Positions 23,426 through 35,246 are shown, counted from the stretch's first letter. The stretch: DNA of 64,000 nucleotides from Hyperoplus lanceolatus (GCA_026929865.2 CM049397.1:310001-374000); one strand, 5' to 3'. The notes: generated by a model from the letters alone, not told the origin. A program made the numbers and translations.

Positions 23426-24282
23426 AGATTCATGCATTTCACTTTAAAAAGGTAAAAAAAAATCTCCTCTGGAACCCCCTAGCAGGGTTGTGACCTCGGC
23501 TGGCTACTATTTTCACCCAGCTGGACATCAGAGGCAATAGTGGAAAGTAGTGTGTGTATAGTATATAGCTCTGGACTACCACCATCCAGGTTGCCCAGTC
23601 CCAAAGCTTTCTCTTCAATCAGCTCAGGCTGCCTACAATTAAAAAAAGATACATTATGTTGTATATAATGTATATTATATGTCATTCATAAACATTTGGG
23701 GGGAAAAAACACGCAAGAATCAAATCTCCCACACAGCAACACTCCAAGTTTATTTGCATATTATGTTCAACACAATTCACAGTAAATGTGCCAAAAAGCA
23801 GACACATAGATCTTACAAGGGCTAAAAATTTCAGCTCGCGCACTCTGCACGCGCTCGCATCTTCGGTCTCTCTGCCCAGTGGGCCCACCTAAAATTTCTA
23901 CAGGCCCACCCAAATCTAAGTGTCTAGAACCGGGCCTGCACCCACTCCGATTTTCTATGGTCACATATTCGTATTGGTCACAGATTTCAGTGTAGCGCAG
24001 CAACGCGATTTGAGAAGCCTATCCCTCCAGGTGAGGGAAGGGGAGCGGGAGCCTTGTTTGAGACAGTTATTTGTCGTCATAATGACTGATAACGGGGCTG
24101 AACCATCAAAGAAAAAAAAGAAAATGCAATGAAGAAAAGCTAAAAGGCAGAGTGATAGACGGAGAGGGCGTTGCCAAGCAACGTGTACACAATTACATGG
24201 GAGTGAACTAGACTGCAGTGTTTACTCCTAAATGAATGAGCGGTACTAACACAAAATTTACTTTGCTTCATCATCAGAGGGG

Positions 24283-24440
24283 TATACTACGAAGTGAGAT
24301 TAAGGGCTGAGCGAGGTCTGTTGAGTCTAAAGCCAGAGTTTTCAGTATCACGAAAGGTGGCTCTCTTTTTACCTGGCTAGATCACCGTGGTAACAGAGGC
24401 TGCACGGCTAACCTGCTCAGACCAGTTTTTGTTCCAGAGT
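24283..24440. repeat. Harbinger-like terminal fragment
   Basis: ggggtatactacgaagtgag resembles a widespread fish Harbinger end, and internal tggctagatcaccgtggtaa fits the same repeat. The matching right end was not found. Confidence 0.45.
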
Positions 24441-25183
24441 TTGAACTTAAATTTGGCACGTAGAGCGCTGCCCTTTAAGGAAACTAGCCTACACATTTGG
24501 AAATCTCGCGGACCTGACAATATTGTCTGAGCGCTACATTCTCACTGAGGAAACTGTTACATCTAAACTTATTAATCAGTAAGTTAATGAACGAAATGAA
24601 GCCGTGACATTTGGCTTACAGCAGAGTGAACTGTAACATTGCGCTGCGGCTTTTTACCACATGCATACAGTAAGGCTATTGATGCAGAAAATGTAAAATA
24701 GCCTACGCCTATAGCCTACTGTATGCAGCGCCACTCTATGCTCTCACCTCAAATGATTTTACCTGGCGATCTACACTCACTGGCTCTTAATAAAGCATTC
24801 TATAAAATCACAGGTTGCAACATTATTTCACTGTGGGCTTCTTTCTTTTCAGTAGTGATTACAGTTGGGATGTGACAGGTGACAGCTGTCACAGTTCGGA
24901 CACCGCTGCAGACTCGCAGGTTAAGCTTCTCGCAGTAGATTCATATTTGTCCGAAAAATCCAGACTACAGGTTTTTTAATGTAGGCCTATTGGTATTTGT
25001 AAGATTCAAATAAAAGGCTAATAGTCTAAATCAAAATTGTATTCATTTTGATGTGGCCCAAAGCTAAAGTGATTTTCCACATAGGCTATTCATTTGGGGA
25101 CAGTATCAGACTTAAATTACATTCTTAAGTGTGGAACTATAGGCGTAGGCTAGTGCTATAAATATAGCAAAGTAGCCTATATA
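24441..25183. other. Intergenic sequence without recognisable features
   Basis: No exon, terminal repeat or tandem array is visible in this stretch; it is moderately AT-rich with many gcctat-type trimers typical of the surrounding fish repeats. Confidence 0.4.
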
Positions 25184-26257
25184 CAGTGGCTTGAAAAAGT
25201 ATTCATACCCCTTGAACTTTTCCACATTTTGTCATGTCACAACCACACACATACATTTATTTTATTGGGATTTCATGTGATAGACCAACACAAAGTGGCG
25301 CATAATTGTGAAGTGGAATGAAAAAGAAACATGATTTACAATTTTTTTTATAAATAAAAAACTGAAAAGTGTGGTGTGCAAAAGTATTCAGCCCCCCTTA
25401 GTAAATACGTTGTGGAACCACCTATCGCTGCAATTACAGCTCCAAGTCTATTTGGGTATGTCTCTACCAGCTTTGTACATCTCTACAGACTGACATTTTT
25501 GCCCGTTCATCTTTACAAAATAGCTCGAGCTTCAGATTCAGCGTCAGATTCGATGCAGAGTGTCTGTGAACCGGAATTTTAAAGTCTTTCCAGATATTCT
25601 CAATTGGATTTGGGTCTGTACTTTGACTGGGCCATTCTAACACATGACTGTTATGCTTTGATCTAAACCATTCCATTGTAGATATGGCTGTATGTTTAGG
25701 GTAGTTGAAGGTGAACCTCCACCCAGTCTCAAGTCTTTTGCAGACTATAACAGGTTTTTCTGCCCTGTATTTGGCTCAATCCATCTTCCCATCAACTCTG
25801 ACCTGCTTCCCTGTCCCTGCTGAAGAACAGGACCCCCACAGCATGATGCTGCCACCACCATGTTTCATGGTAGGGATGGTGTTTTCAGGGTGATGTGCAG
25901 TCTGTGTTTTTCACCACACATTGCATTTTGCATTTAGGCCAGAAACTTCAAGTTTGGTCTTATCTGAATCTGCTGCGTCCGTCGAATGTTTTGTGGCAAG
26001 GGTTGGAGGAAGGTGCTCAGGTCAGACCAAAATTTAAGTTTTTGGCCATAATGCAAAATGCAATGTGTTGTGGAAAACTCACACTGCACCTGTTAGACTC
26101 TGCAACTGACTTGAGAGTGGGGTGAAAGTTCACTTTACAGCAGGACAACTACCCTAAACATACAGCCATATCTACAATGTAAATACAATTGAGAATATCT
26201 GGAAAGACTTGAAAATTGCTGTTCACAGACGCTTTCCATCCATTCTGACGCTGAACA
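25184..26257 (-). mobile_element. Tc1 element with partly palindromic content
   Basis: TA at 25182-25183 precedes cagtggcttgaaaaagtatt, a Tc1 end. Minus-strand reading gives transposase fragments VLEWPSQSTDPNPIENIWKD near 25590-25650. A plus-strand copy of the same region, caggacaactaccctaaaca to ctgttcacagacgc, lies at 26133-26236. The two pieces are inverted relative to each other. The right end is missing. Confidence 0.75.
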
Positions 26258-26389
26258 GGGGCGTTTCTAGGTTTCTGAAACACCCGGGACTCAGCCCAAG
26301 AGGGAATAGGACAGTGCACGCGCAAATTTTGTTGTATACTTTATTGCTCATGCACATTTTTTTTCATAATGCTTTACCTAAATAAACAA

Positions 26390-26576
26390 AATAAATTTGA
26401 ATTTGGCTAATTCATAAGCTGTAAGCCATAATCATCAAAATAATAACAAATAAAGGCTTGAAATATCTCACTTTGCATGAAATGAGTCTATATAATATAT
26501 TATTTTCACCTTTTAAATTAAATTATTGAAATAAATTAACTTTTGCACGATATTCAAATTTTTTGAGTTTCACCTG
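26390..26576. repeat. Solo end of the fold-back Tc1 family
   Basis: Matches the right end of the element at 62336-63896, from gaatttggct to cgagtttcacctg (here gagtttcacctg), followed by TA. Confidence 0.85.
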
Positions 26577-26669
26577 TACTTGCCTTTGTTTTAGAATATG
26601 TGATGCCATGTCTTTGATAGTATTACCAGAATGTAAAGTAATTGTTGTATTGTTTTACTGTGCTCTTAG

Positions 26670-27200
26670 GTCAACTGCAGAGCTGGAGTCATTCCATAAT
26701 CACATTCTGATGTACGCAAGCAAGCGCTTCAGCTTCTCCCCACCTGTGTATGCAACTCGAGTCATGCTGGCTGGCTGGCCTGGACTACAACCACCATGTC
26801 CACAGACCAGCCAGGAGAAAGGCTGACGGCTCTATTCAGTACGTTTTATTCTAAGTAAGTCCCATGCATTTTGGTCAATGAACTTCCACGTCAAGGCAAA
26901 ATAATTCTGTAACAAACAAGTGACATCTAAATTTATATACATTTTTAAAATATATAACAAGAACCTAATACAGGGTACAGCTGTAAGATAAGCCTTTCAT
27001 GTGGAAATTCAAAATACTATACATTGTCAGGTAATATGAATGAATCACTAAACTTATAATACTTTTTCTATTGCCAGGTATGGAAAAGTGTACAATAAAA
27101 AGTCCAGGAAGTGGAGCCTATACACACTGAAGGAAGAGAAGGACTACCACTACATCAAAGACCTCCAGAGTGAAATTCTCCAGGAGAAGTTGTCTGGGGG
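26670..27200 (+). pseudogene. Two-exon remnant of a multi-copy fish gene family
   Basis: Exon A (26670-26854) follows an acceptor ctcttag and ends aa/gtaagt. Exon B starts at 27078 after ttgccag. Exon A reads STAELESFHNHILMYASKRF then SFSPPVYATRVMLAG; in the next frame it continues LDYNHHVHRPARRKADG. Exon B reads YGKVYNKKSRKWSLYTLKEE and KDYHYIKDLQSEILQEKLSG. A fish family of unknown function, present in many copies, has this ESFHxxxLxYAxKR ... LDxNxHxxR ... YTLKE order (recalled, not searched). Here an extra ctgg and a second small indel break exon A, and a G-run cuts exon B. No flanking exons are seen. Confidence 0.65.
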
Positions 27201-27440
27201 GTGGGGGGGGGGCTTCTGTTGGGTTCACCAACCAACCAGGAGCTGTTGCAGACTCAACTAAGCAAAGGGCTAGGTTAGTATACTTACATTTTTGTATGAG
27301 CATACATTTTTAACTTTGCTATGTAACACAGCACATGAAAATCCATTTAGCTCTGGTCTAAGGAATGCCAAAGTGTAAAGATTTGTGTCCGGGTTCCACC
27401 AACCATCATGAGGTATAATATTACAGATCCAGAAGTGCTG

Positions 27441-28732
27441 AGGCCTGTTTCAGGTAGCTGGTTTTACATACTCTGATTTAAATCCTGCGCTCTGAGTTGG
27501 TCAACTCAGTGCAGGGTTGACGAACAACTCTGGGTTTTCGGTTTCAGAACAGTGGATCAGCGTTGGGTAAATCAACTCTGAGCGTGTTCACTCTGGGTTG
27601 ATCGCGTGCGTAAAAGCCATTGTCAATGGATCGCTGATAACATGATTCACCATGGAAACAGTAGAAACAAATGATTGATCCTCCCACTTCTCCACTTCAC
27701 AAAAAAAAAGAAAAAAAAATCTCCGCTCCTCCCACTAGGGTTAGAAATATTAACGAATGAGTTTATGGTATGGAGAAGAATTAACGGGGATATTGTCTCA
27801 TAACTCTGATCTAATCTCCTCGGCAATTCAGAAAAAAACAGAGCAAACATTTTTTTTCAAGAGAATCATTTCGCTTCCGTATGAGAAGCCATAGTCTATT
27901 TTAAAAAGTTACGCATATCAGCAGTAAAGTATTAAGCTGGCGCGGCACAGCATTGCTGACAGTGTTTTATATTCGCTGTATAATATTTTGGCAAGCTATA
28001 GCCTAATACTGTGCAGTAAACAGACTGTCGCTTCTTTTAAATGGGGAGTGAAAGACATTAACGTCAGACACATTAGGTGACAGTTTCCATTGAAGAGCCT
28101 GATTGATTTATTACCAGATCCATTTTCCTCAAGTGATCACAGTTTAAATTATTATATAATTTTTATATTCATATTAGGCTATTTAACGAGGCTCGTCTGT
28201 GACTTTAAGATCGCACAAGTGAACAGTATAGATCGCGTGCAGCCGCATGGTTACATGAATCCACCTGACATAAATCTGTTCAGTGGCACAGATGTTAAAA
28301 AGCATACAATACAAATAGGTTTATTAATCTGAATGTAGAGCATGTCACGATGTGTAAGGTGGCCGCCTATATGAATGGACCGAGGGCTGAGAACTATGCT
28401 ACTGATCAGATAAATGATCAATCAAACGTAAAATCATCAGGAAATGATAAAAACATCCCGATGGAGATTTCTATGGAGTGATTTTGCTTCAAACTGTACA
28501 GGGACGCGTGTGACAGTGACACTCTTTCTTCAGTCAGAGCTGCAGCGTAAAGTGAAAACAAACTCAGGTCTAACCACCTCCGAAGCAGGCTAGACCCACG
28601 GCGTATGTTGCCGCAGTAAATGACTCTCGGTTGCGCTGAACCTGCTTCCTGAAACTGAAAACCCAGAGTTTCCACTAACTCAGAGCGAACAAACTCTGGG
28701 TTGCCTCAAAACCAGCTACTTGAAACAGGCCT
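27441..28732. mobile_element. Harbinger-like element, older copy (1,292 bp)
   Basis: Ends aggcctgtttcaggtagctg and agctacttgaaacaggcct are inverted repeats extending over about 30 bp. It abuts the next copy, sharing the trinucleotide cag (28733-28735). It is diverged from the two copies to its right, with several indels. No transposase frame is intact. Confidence 0.82.
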
Positions 28733-28735
28733 CAG

Positions 28736-30062
28736 GGGCCTATTTCAGGTAGCTGGTTTTACATACTCTGGGTTTAATCCTGCGCTCTGAGTTGGTCAAC
28801 TCAGAGCGCAGGGTTGACGAGAAACTCTGGGTTTTCGGTTTCAGAACAGTGGATCAGCGTTGGGTTAATCAACTCTGAGCGTGTGGACTCTGGGTGGAGC
28901 GTGTGCATAAAAGCCATCGTCAATGGATCGCTGAAAACATGATTCACCATGGAAACAGAAGAAACAAATGCTTGATCCTCCCACTTCTCCACTTCTCAAA
29001 AAAGAAAACTTCTCCGCTCCTCCCACTAGAGTAAGAAATATTAACTTATGAGCTTATGGAGAAGAATGAACGGGGATAGTCTCATAACTCTGATCTAATC
29101 ACTTCGGCAATTCAGAAAAAAACGTTGCAAACGTTTTTTGTCAAGAGCATCATTGCTTCCGTATGAGAAGCAAGTCTATTTTAAGAATTAAGTTACGCAT
29201 ATCAGCAGCAACAAAATTATCAAGCTGCCGCTGCACAGCACTGCTGACAGTGTTTTATATTCGCTGTAGCCTATTATGTAGGCAAGCTATAATAGGCTAG
29301 GCCTACTGTGCAGTAAACAGACTGTCGCTTCTTTTAAATGGGGAGTGAAAGATATTAACGTTTGACACATAAGGTGACAGTTTCCATTGTAGATCCTGAT
29401 TGTTTTATTACCAGATCCCTTGTCCTCTAGTGATCACAGTTTAAATTATTATATTATTTCTATATTCATATTGGGCTATTTAACGAGGCTTGTCTGTGAC
29501 TTTGGGATGACACAAGTGAACAGTAACGATCGCGTGCAGCCGCAGAATTACATTTCAACATGACATAAATAGCCTATGTTCAGTGGCACAGATGTTAAAA
29601 AACTACTGATAATGATAAAAATAAATAACGAGATACATACAATAGAATAGGTTTATTAATCTGAATGTAAAGCATGTTCACGATGTGTAAGGTGGCCGCA
29701 TATGAACGAACGAGGGCTGAGAACAAGGCTACTGATCAAATGATCGATCAAACGTAAAATCATCAGGAAATGATAAAAACATCCCGATGGAGATTTCTAT
29801 GGAGAGATTTTGCTTTAAACTGTACAGGGTTGCGTTGTGACAGTGAGTCTTTCTTCAGTCGGAGCTGCAGCGTAAAGTGAAAACAAACTCAGGGTAGGTC
29901 TAACCACCTATCCAGCAGGTTAGACCCACGGCGTATGTTGCCGCAGTAACTGACTCTCGGTTGCGCTGAACCTGCTTCTTGAAACGGAAAACCGAGAGTT
30001 TCCACTAACTCAGAGCGAACAAACTCTGGGTTGCCTCAAAACCAGCTACCTGAAATAGGCCC
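28736..30062. mobile_element. Harbinger-like element (1,327 bp)
   Basis: Ends gggcctatttcaggtagctg and ccagctacctgaaataggccc are inverted and flanked by cag on both sides (28733-28735 and 30063-30065). Three-base CWG or TWA targets are typical of PIF/Harbinger. It is nearly identical to, and exactly as long as, the copy at 30268. Confidence 0.88.
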
Positions 30063-30267
30063 CAGGTCAACCTATTATCTGAATAACAACAACAACAACA
30101 ACAATAATAATTTTTCATTTTTTTTCATTTAACTTTTATTTATCCTCGAGAGACCAATTGAGGGGTGACCCTCATTTACAATGATGTCGAGTTCAAAACA
30201 AATTCAAAGGAAAAACAACAATACATAAACAATATTCAATGCAAAAACATCAAATACACAACAACAG

Positions 30268-31594
30268 GGGCCTGTTTCAGGTAGCTGGTTTTACATACTC
30301 TGGGTTTAATCCTGCGCTCTGAGTTGGTCAACTCAGAGCGCAGGGTTGACGAGAAACTCTGGGTTTTCGGTTTCAGAACAGTGGATCAGCGTTGGGTTAA
30401 TCAACTCTGAGCGTGTTCACTCTGGGTGGAGCGTGTGTATAAAAGCCATCGTCAATGGATCGCTGAAAACATGATTCACCATGGAAACAGAAGAAACAAA
30501 TGCTTGATCCTCCCACTTCTCCACTTCTCAAAAAAAAAAACTTCTCCGCTCCTCCCACTAGAGTAAGAAATATTAACTTATGAGCTTATGGAGAAGAATG
30601 AACGGGGATAGTCTCATAACTCTGATCTAATCACTTCGGCAATTCAGAAAAAAACGGTGCAAACGTTTTTTGTCGAGAGCATCATTGCTTCCGTATGAGA
30701 AGCAAGTCTATTTTAAGAATTAAGTTACGCATATCAGCAGCAACAAAATTATCAAGCTGCCGCTGCACAGCACTGCTGACAGTGTTTTATATTCGCTGTA
30801 GCCTATTATGTAGGCAAGCTATAATAGGCTAGGCCTACTGTGCAGTAAACAGACTGTCGCTTCTTTTAAATGGGGAGTGAAAGATATTAACGTTTGACAC
30901 ATAAGGTGACAGTTTCCATTGTAGATCCTGATTGTTTTATTACCAGATCCCTTGTCCTCTAGTGATCACAGTTTAAATTATTATATTATTTCTATATTCA
31001 TATTGGGCTACTTAACGAGGCTTGTCTGTGACTTTGGGATGACACAAGTGAACAATAACGATCGCGTGCAGCCGCAGAATTACATTTCAACCTGACATAA
31101 ATAGCCTATGTTCAGTGGCACAGATGTTAAAAAACTACTGATAATGATAAAAATAAATAACGAGATACATACAATACAATAGGTTTATTAATCTGAATGT
31201 AAAGCATGTTCACGATGTGTAAGGTAGCCGCATATGAACGAACGAGGGCTGAGAACAAGGCTACTGATCAAATGATCGATCAAACGTAAAATCATCAGGA
31301 AATGATAAAAACATCCCGATGGAGATTTCTATGGAGTGATTTTGCTTTAAACTGTACAGGGTTGCGTTGTGACAGTGACTCTTTCTTCAGTCGGAGCTGC
31401 AGCGTAAAGTGAAAACAAACTCAGGGTAGGTCTAACCACCTATCCAGCAGGTTAGACCCACGGCGTATGTTGCCGCAGTAACTGACTCTCGGTTGCGCTG
31501 AACCTGCTACCTGAAACGGAAAACCCAGAGTTTCCACCAACTCAGAGCGAACAAACTCTGGGTTGCCTCAAAACCAGCTACCTGAAACAGGCCC
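30268..31594. mobile_element. Harbinger-like element (1,327 bp) in a LINE
   Basis: Ends gggcctgtttcaggtagctg and agctacctgaaacaggccc are inverted and flanked by cag at 30265-30267 and 31595-31597. Sequence and length agree with the copy at 28736-30062 almost throughout, pointing to recent amplification or local duplication. Confidence 0.92.
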
Positions 31595-31760
31595 CAGGTG
31601 AAGAGAAAAAAACAATTGAAACATTTACATAGTGGTGAAGAGTGGCAGCAATTAAAATTAAATGGGTGAAAGTACAATATAGCCTAATTAAAACAGTTAC
31701 AGGTAGAGTTTGGCAGATTTAAGGTAGTTTGTTTAAATTGGTTAAAGGATATGAAGGTAT

Positions 31761-33452
31761 TTAGTTTAATTTGTTGCTGTAAGTTGTTCCAGGAGTCGGG
31801 GGCACTGAAGCTAAAAGCTGTCTTTCCCAGCTCAGACCGGGCTTGTGGGACATAAAGCATATAATAAGCATGTCAGTGGAGCGGGTCTGATAAAGCTCAT
31901 CTGAAATTTGCAGCATTTCTGTTAAATAACGAGGAAGCTTCCCGGTCAAGGCTTTGTAAATAAAAATGTGCCAATGTATGTCACGTCTCTCTTTAAGGGA
32001 GGACCATCCAACCTTTTCATATAAAAGACAATGGTCTGTGTCATAAGCATCTCCTGTGATGAACCTTAAAGCAGGGTGAAAAACAGAGTCCAGGAGTTCA
32101 AGACATGAATGTGATGCATGCCGGTAAACCACATCACCGTAATCAAGGACAGACATGAAAACTGCCTCAATAATCCTTTTCCTAATAAATAAAGGGAAGG
32201 TGGTTTTGTTCCTATAGTTCTATTAGTCGACAAACAAGATTTTTTATATGAAAATTAAAAGTGAGTTTATCATCTAACCAGATGCCGACATATTTGTACT
32301 CTGTGACTCTTCCAATTAAAAATCCATTCTTTGTAAAAATATTAAAATCATTAAAAGTTGTAGTTCTTGCTCTGGAGAAACACATATATTTGTAGGTTCT
32401 GAATAGATTGGTGCACCGAATCGGAAATGCAATACAGTACTGTGTCGTCAGCATATAGATGGGCGTGACAGTTTTTTAGCGATGAAACAATGTTATTTAT
32501 ATAAATTGTGAAAAGAACTGGACCTTGTTGAGCCCTGTGGGACACCATTTGTAACAGTTAAAAACTCAGATTGGTATCTTCCCAGTTTAACTGACTGCTG
32601 TCTACAGTCTATCAGAGAGATACTCCCTAAACCAGCTACATGCAGAATGATCAAAGCCAATGCCATGCAGCCTCTGTGAAAGCAAATGGTGGTCAACAGT
32701 ATCAAAGGCCTTTGAAAGATCAATAAAAAGTGCTGCACAGTGCTTTTTCTTGTCTAATGCTGTAACAATGTTGTCTACAACCAAAGTCACAGCAGAGACA
32801 GTACTGTGGCCTGCCCTAAAACCAGATTGGAATGAGCTCAAAATGGAAGCACTAGTTAGAAATGTTTTAACTGATTATTAATAAGTGATTCTAGAATTTT
32901 TGCGAGGCATGGGAGTTTGGAAATTGGCCTGTAGTTATTAAGATTATTTTTGTCACCACCTTTATGTAATGGAATTACGTGAGCTTTTTTCCAAATTTTA
33001 GGAACTATTCCAGAGGAGATCGAAAGATTAGAAATATGGGTAATTTGTTTTGATATTATATGTGTAGAAAGCTTGATTGAAAACGGGTCCAAATTGTCCT
33101 CTCCCATGTACTTCTTGGGGTTGATGGCGAGGAGTGCATCTACAACAACACTTGTAGGAAGAAGATCAAGGCTGAAAATAGGAGTTTGAGAGACAGGCGG
33201 TAGGTTACAACTGGTGGTAGAAGGTGTACATCCTCCATTCTGAAAGAGTTGACCAGCAGCTACAAAATGTTTATTAAAAGCTAAGCCAATCTCTTTTTTA
33301 TCATTGAGAGTGTGACCATGTAATTTGATCTGAGTGGGAACTGTGCTAGAATTGTTCTTATTATAGTTCACAGCTTTCCAAAATAGTGCAGGGTTAGAGT
33401 AGCAGTCGGAGATTAATTCAAGGTAGTATTCAGATTTGGCTTTCCTAATCAT
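31761..33452 (-). pseudogene. LINE reverse transcriptase, frameshifted
   Basis: Read leftward, the frame opens at 33452 (MIRKAKSEYYLELISDCYSN), continues through MGEDNLDPFSIKLS and HVIPLHKGGDKNNLNNYRPI, then changes frame near 32850. It next reads FQSGFRAGHSTVSAVTLVVD and DLSKAFDTVDHHLL, then the YADD box in HLYADDTVLYCISD near 32430-32460, and ends with MSVLDYGDVVYRHASHSC at 32156 and beyond. At least four frame breaks and a deletion between the YADD box and KYMCFSRA are visible. It is the same family as the plus-strand LINE at 9701, and preserves more of the N-terminal side. Confidence 0.9.
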
Positions 33453-33476
33453 GGATGTGCACTTATTCCTAAAGTG

Positions 33477-33480
<4 letters not shown>

Positions 33481-33552
<72 letters not shown>
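33481..33552. repeat. Poly-A and (AAT)n tract
   Basis: About 29 A followed by about 14 AAT units. Confidence 0.95.
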
Positions 33553-33553
<1 letters not shown>

Positions 33554-33850
33554 GATTGGATTTTTATAGCGCTTTTCTATGCAATCAAAGTGCAAGGATA
33601 AACCACATGTCATGAAGGCTTTTCTCTGCAACTCTGTGTTAAACTCCTAATACCGTTGTTCATTGTGTGTCTTCTGATATTCTCTCCTAAGGCAAGGCAA
33701 GGCAAGGCAAGTTTATTTATATAGCACAATTCAGACACAAGGCCACTCAAAGTGCTTTGCAGGGGCAAGATTAAAATACACAACACACATCAGAAAAGCG
33801 AATGAATAAAACATTTAAAAGCGAATGAATAACATTTATATAAAATGAAA
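33553..33850 (-). repeat. SINE/LINE 3' tails with CAAGG repeats
   Basis: ggatttttatagcgcttttc (33557) and, separately, ggcaaggcaaggcaaggcaa with gtttatttatatagcacaat (33692-33730) and aaagtgctttgcagg are reverse complements of 3' tails common to fish SINEs and LINEs. Heads with pol III boxes are not visible. Confidence 0.6.
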
Positions 33851-34396
33851 ATTACAGGTTAAAATGGAAACAGAAACGTTTTCAGACTTTTCTAGAATAA
33901 ATTTAGTGGAAATGTGTTTTTTTCTGTGAAGGAGAAGACAGCGTTCAGGTTCATTGAGAAAGAGCTATTATGGAATATAATTTTTTTTAGGAATCATGAC
34001 CCAGCACCGGTGTAAACTATTTATGACAGTTTACATTGGTAATGAAATTCAAAGCCACCACTGAAAACAAAAGGGATGGGCTATCAGTAGCTAGCTAACG
34101 TTAGCTACATAACACATAACCAGATAATGTTAGCATTCATTCTTAGACACTTGACACAATCAAACATCAATATTAGCATGCTATTTAGCCACATAGACTG
34201 GCCTATTTAAAGCCCTTTAGAAAAGTGACATCTTTTCTTTGACGCAAGTTCATCAATTCATGGCTTAAATCCTGAGCTGTAGAACTTTCAGCAGACATTC
34301 TAAGCGGCAATCTGCACGAGTGTCCACGAGGGTGGGCGACGTGCGGATATGACACAGGCTCCGCATGCAGCAAACATTTTTTTTTTTTTACCTTAA
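33851..34396. other. Intergenic stretch, nothing recognised
   Basis: AT-rich; includes tagctagctaacgttagcta, a palindrome-like string found in many fish introns. No exon or element border seen. Confidence 0.4.
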
Positions 34397-34982
34397 AGAG
34401 GACCTATTATGCTACTTTTCTGGTCTTAATTTCTTGTTTTACACTGCTATAGAGCAACCTGACACGAATCACATCACAAAAAACTATGTAGATTTTCGGG
34501 AAGCTCTTTCTCTTATTTTGGCGATCCAGCACATCCTGTCAACACTTGAGTGTGTGTGCTTCGGCTCCCTCCGCCTGTGCTTCGGCCATCTCCGCTCCCC
34601 TCCCCCCTCCTGCAAACCCCACTCCGTTGTGATTGGTTACCTTCCTTCCGGAACACTTTCAGTGGCGGGAAGCGCGAGTATGGACCTATAAGGGCGCGAG
34701 GCAGACGCGAACAGGGAAGTGACAGCATTACCATACATGGAAACATCCGCGTGGAGACGTCACAAAGTTTTATGCGACGTCACAAATTATGAAAGGGTAG
34801 ACCGCTTTGAAGACGTGACTTCTCGACTGGCTAGAATAGTGTTTAGTGCTCTGCACAGACACCCCAGACGGTCAGCAGGGAATATGTCGAAATGCATGTA
34901 AGTCATTATGGTTAAGCATGACTATGAATCATCATAACAACGTTTATAGGTCATAAAAGTCAAAAAGCATCATAGGTCCTCT
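34397..34982. mobile_element. TTAA-flanked MITE (586 bp)
   Basis: TTAA at 34393-34396 and 34983-34986 flank ends agaggacctattatgct and agcatcataggtcctct, which are inverted. It contains a G+C-rich core around 34560-34720. Same signature as 17415-17917. Confidence 0.8.
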
Positions 34983-35045
34983 TTAATTGATATGCAAATG
35001 ATTTTTATAGCAGCGCCGGAAAAATATATGTGGGAACGTGGGGGA

Positions 35046-35246
35046 AACACTGCAGGAGTGAGGTTGTTGCCCACAGCACTTGCACTCCACATCTGTTGGC
35101 ATTTCTCTGCAGCTGTGGCAGACGCACCAGGTGGGTTTATCTGTCATTTGAGGGCCCGATTGAGGAGGATCTGCTGATGCCAAGGTTAGCAGGTCGAGCT
35201 GGAGCAGATGACGCGACATTTGTAGATTTAGTCTTTGAATTCTTGC
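35046..35246 (-). pseudogene. Exon-like fragment with P2X7-type Cys-rich motif
   Basis: After an acceptor ttactttacag (minus strand), an open frame reads ARIQRLNLQMSRHLLQLDLL then PQMTDKPTWCVCHSCREMPT and DVECKCCGQQPHSC. The WCxCxxCxxMPT...CxCC pattern resembles the Cys-rich intracellular (ballast) segment of P2X7 receptors, which in fish occurs in many P2X7-like gene models. No donor follows: the frame runs into a cagtgtttcccccac hAT end. No transmembrane part is nearby, so this is a fragment, possibly of a gene related to the remnant at 26670. The similarity is recalled, not searched. Confidence 0.55.

Larger units (their letters stand above)
19751..23938. mobile_element. hAT-like element (4.2 kb with nested copies)
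   Basis: Ends cagggccggcggcagcc and tctagaaccgggcctg are inverted at their tips. The flanks cacccagt (19743-19750) and cacccact (23939-23946) match at 7 of 8. It contains an AT microsatellite, the TTAA elements at 19954-20811 and 21104-22966, and at 23220-23280 a start-like MSRKRKRAPSPSQRT segment typical of hAT transposase N-termini. Confidence 0.75.
19592..24276. mobile_element. TTAA-targeting element (outer copy), split by a hAT
   Basis: TTAA at 19588-19591 precedes the end agccactacgagtaacattt. The element runs to 19750, is interrupted by the hAT at 19751-23938, and resumes at 23939 with ccgattttctatggtcacat. It follows the same family order as the copies at 19954, 21104 and 21178 until about 24276, where its right end is missing. 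It begins 129 bp upstream of the ptar1 start codon. Confidence 0.8.
30075..33480 (-). mobile_element. LINE on the minus strand, split by a Harbinger-like element
   Basis: The 3' tail (30098-30264; ttttcatttaacttttattt, then ccaattgaggggtgaccctc) is the reverse complement of the 3' end of the LINE at 9701-11635. The coding body resumes at 31598 and runs to about 33480, where the copy is 5'-truncated. The insertion at 30268-31594 lies in the 3' UTR. Confidence 0.9.
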
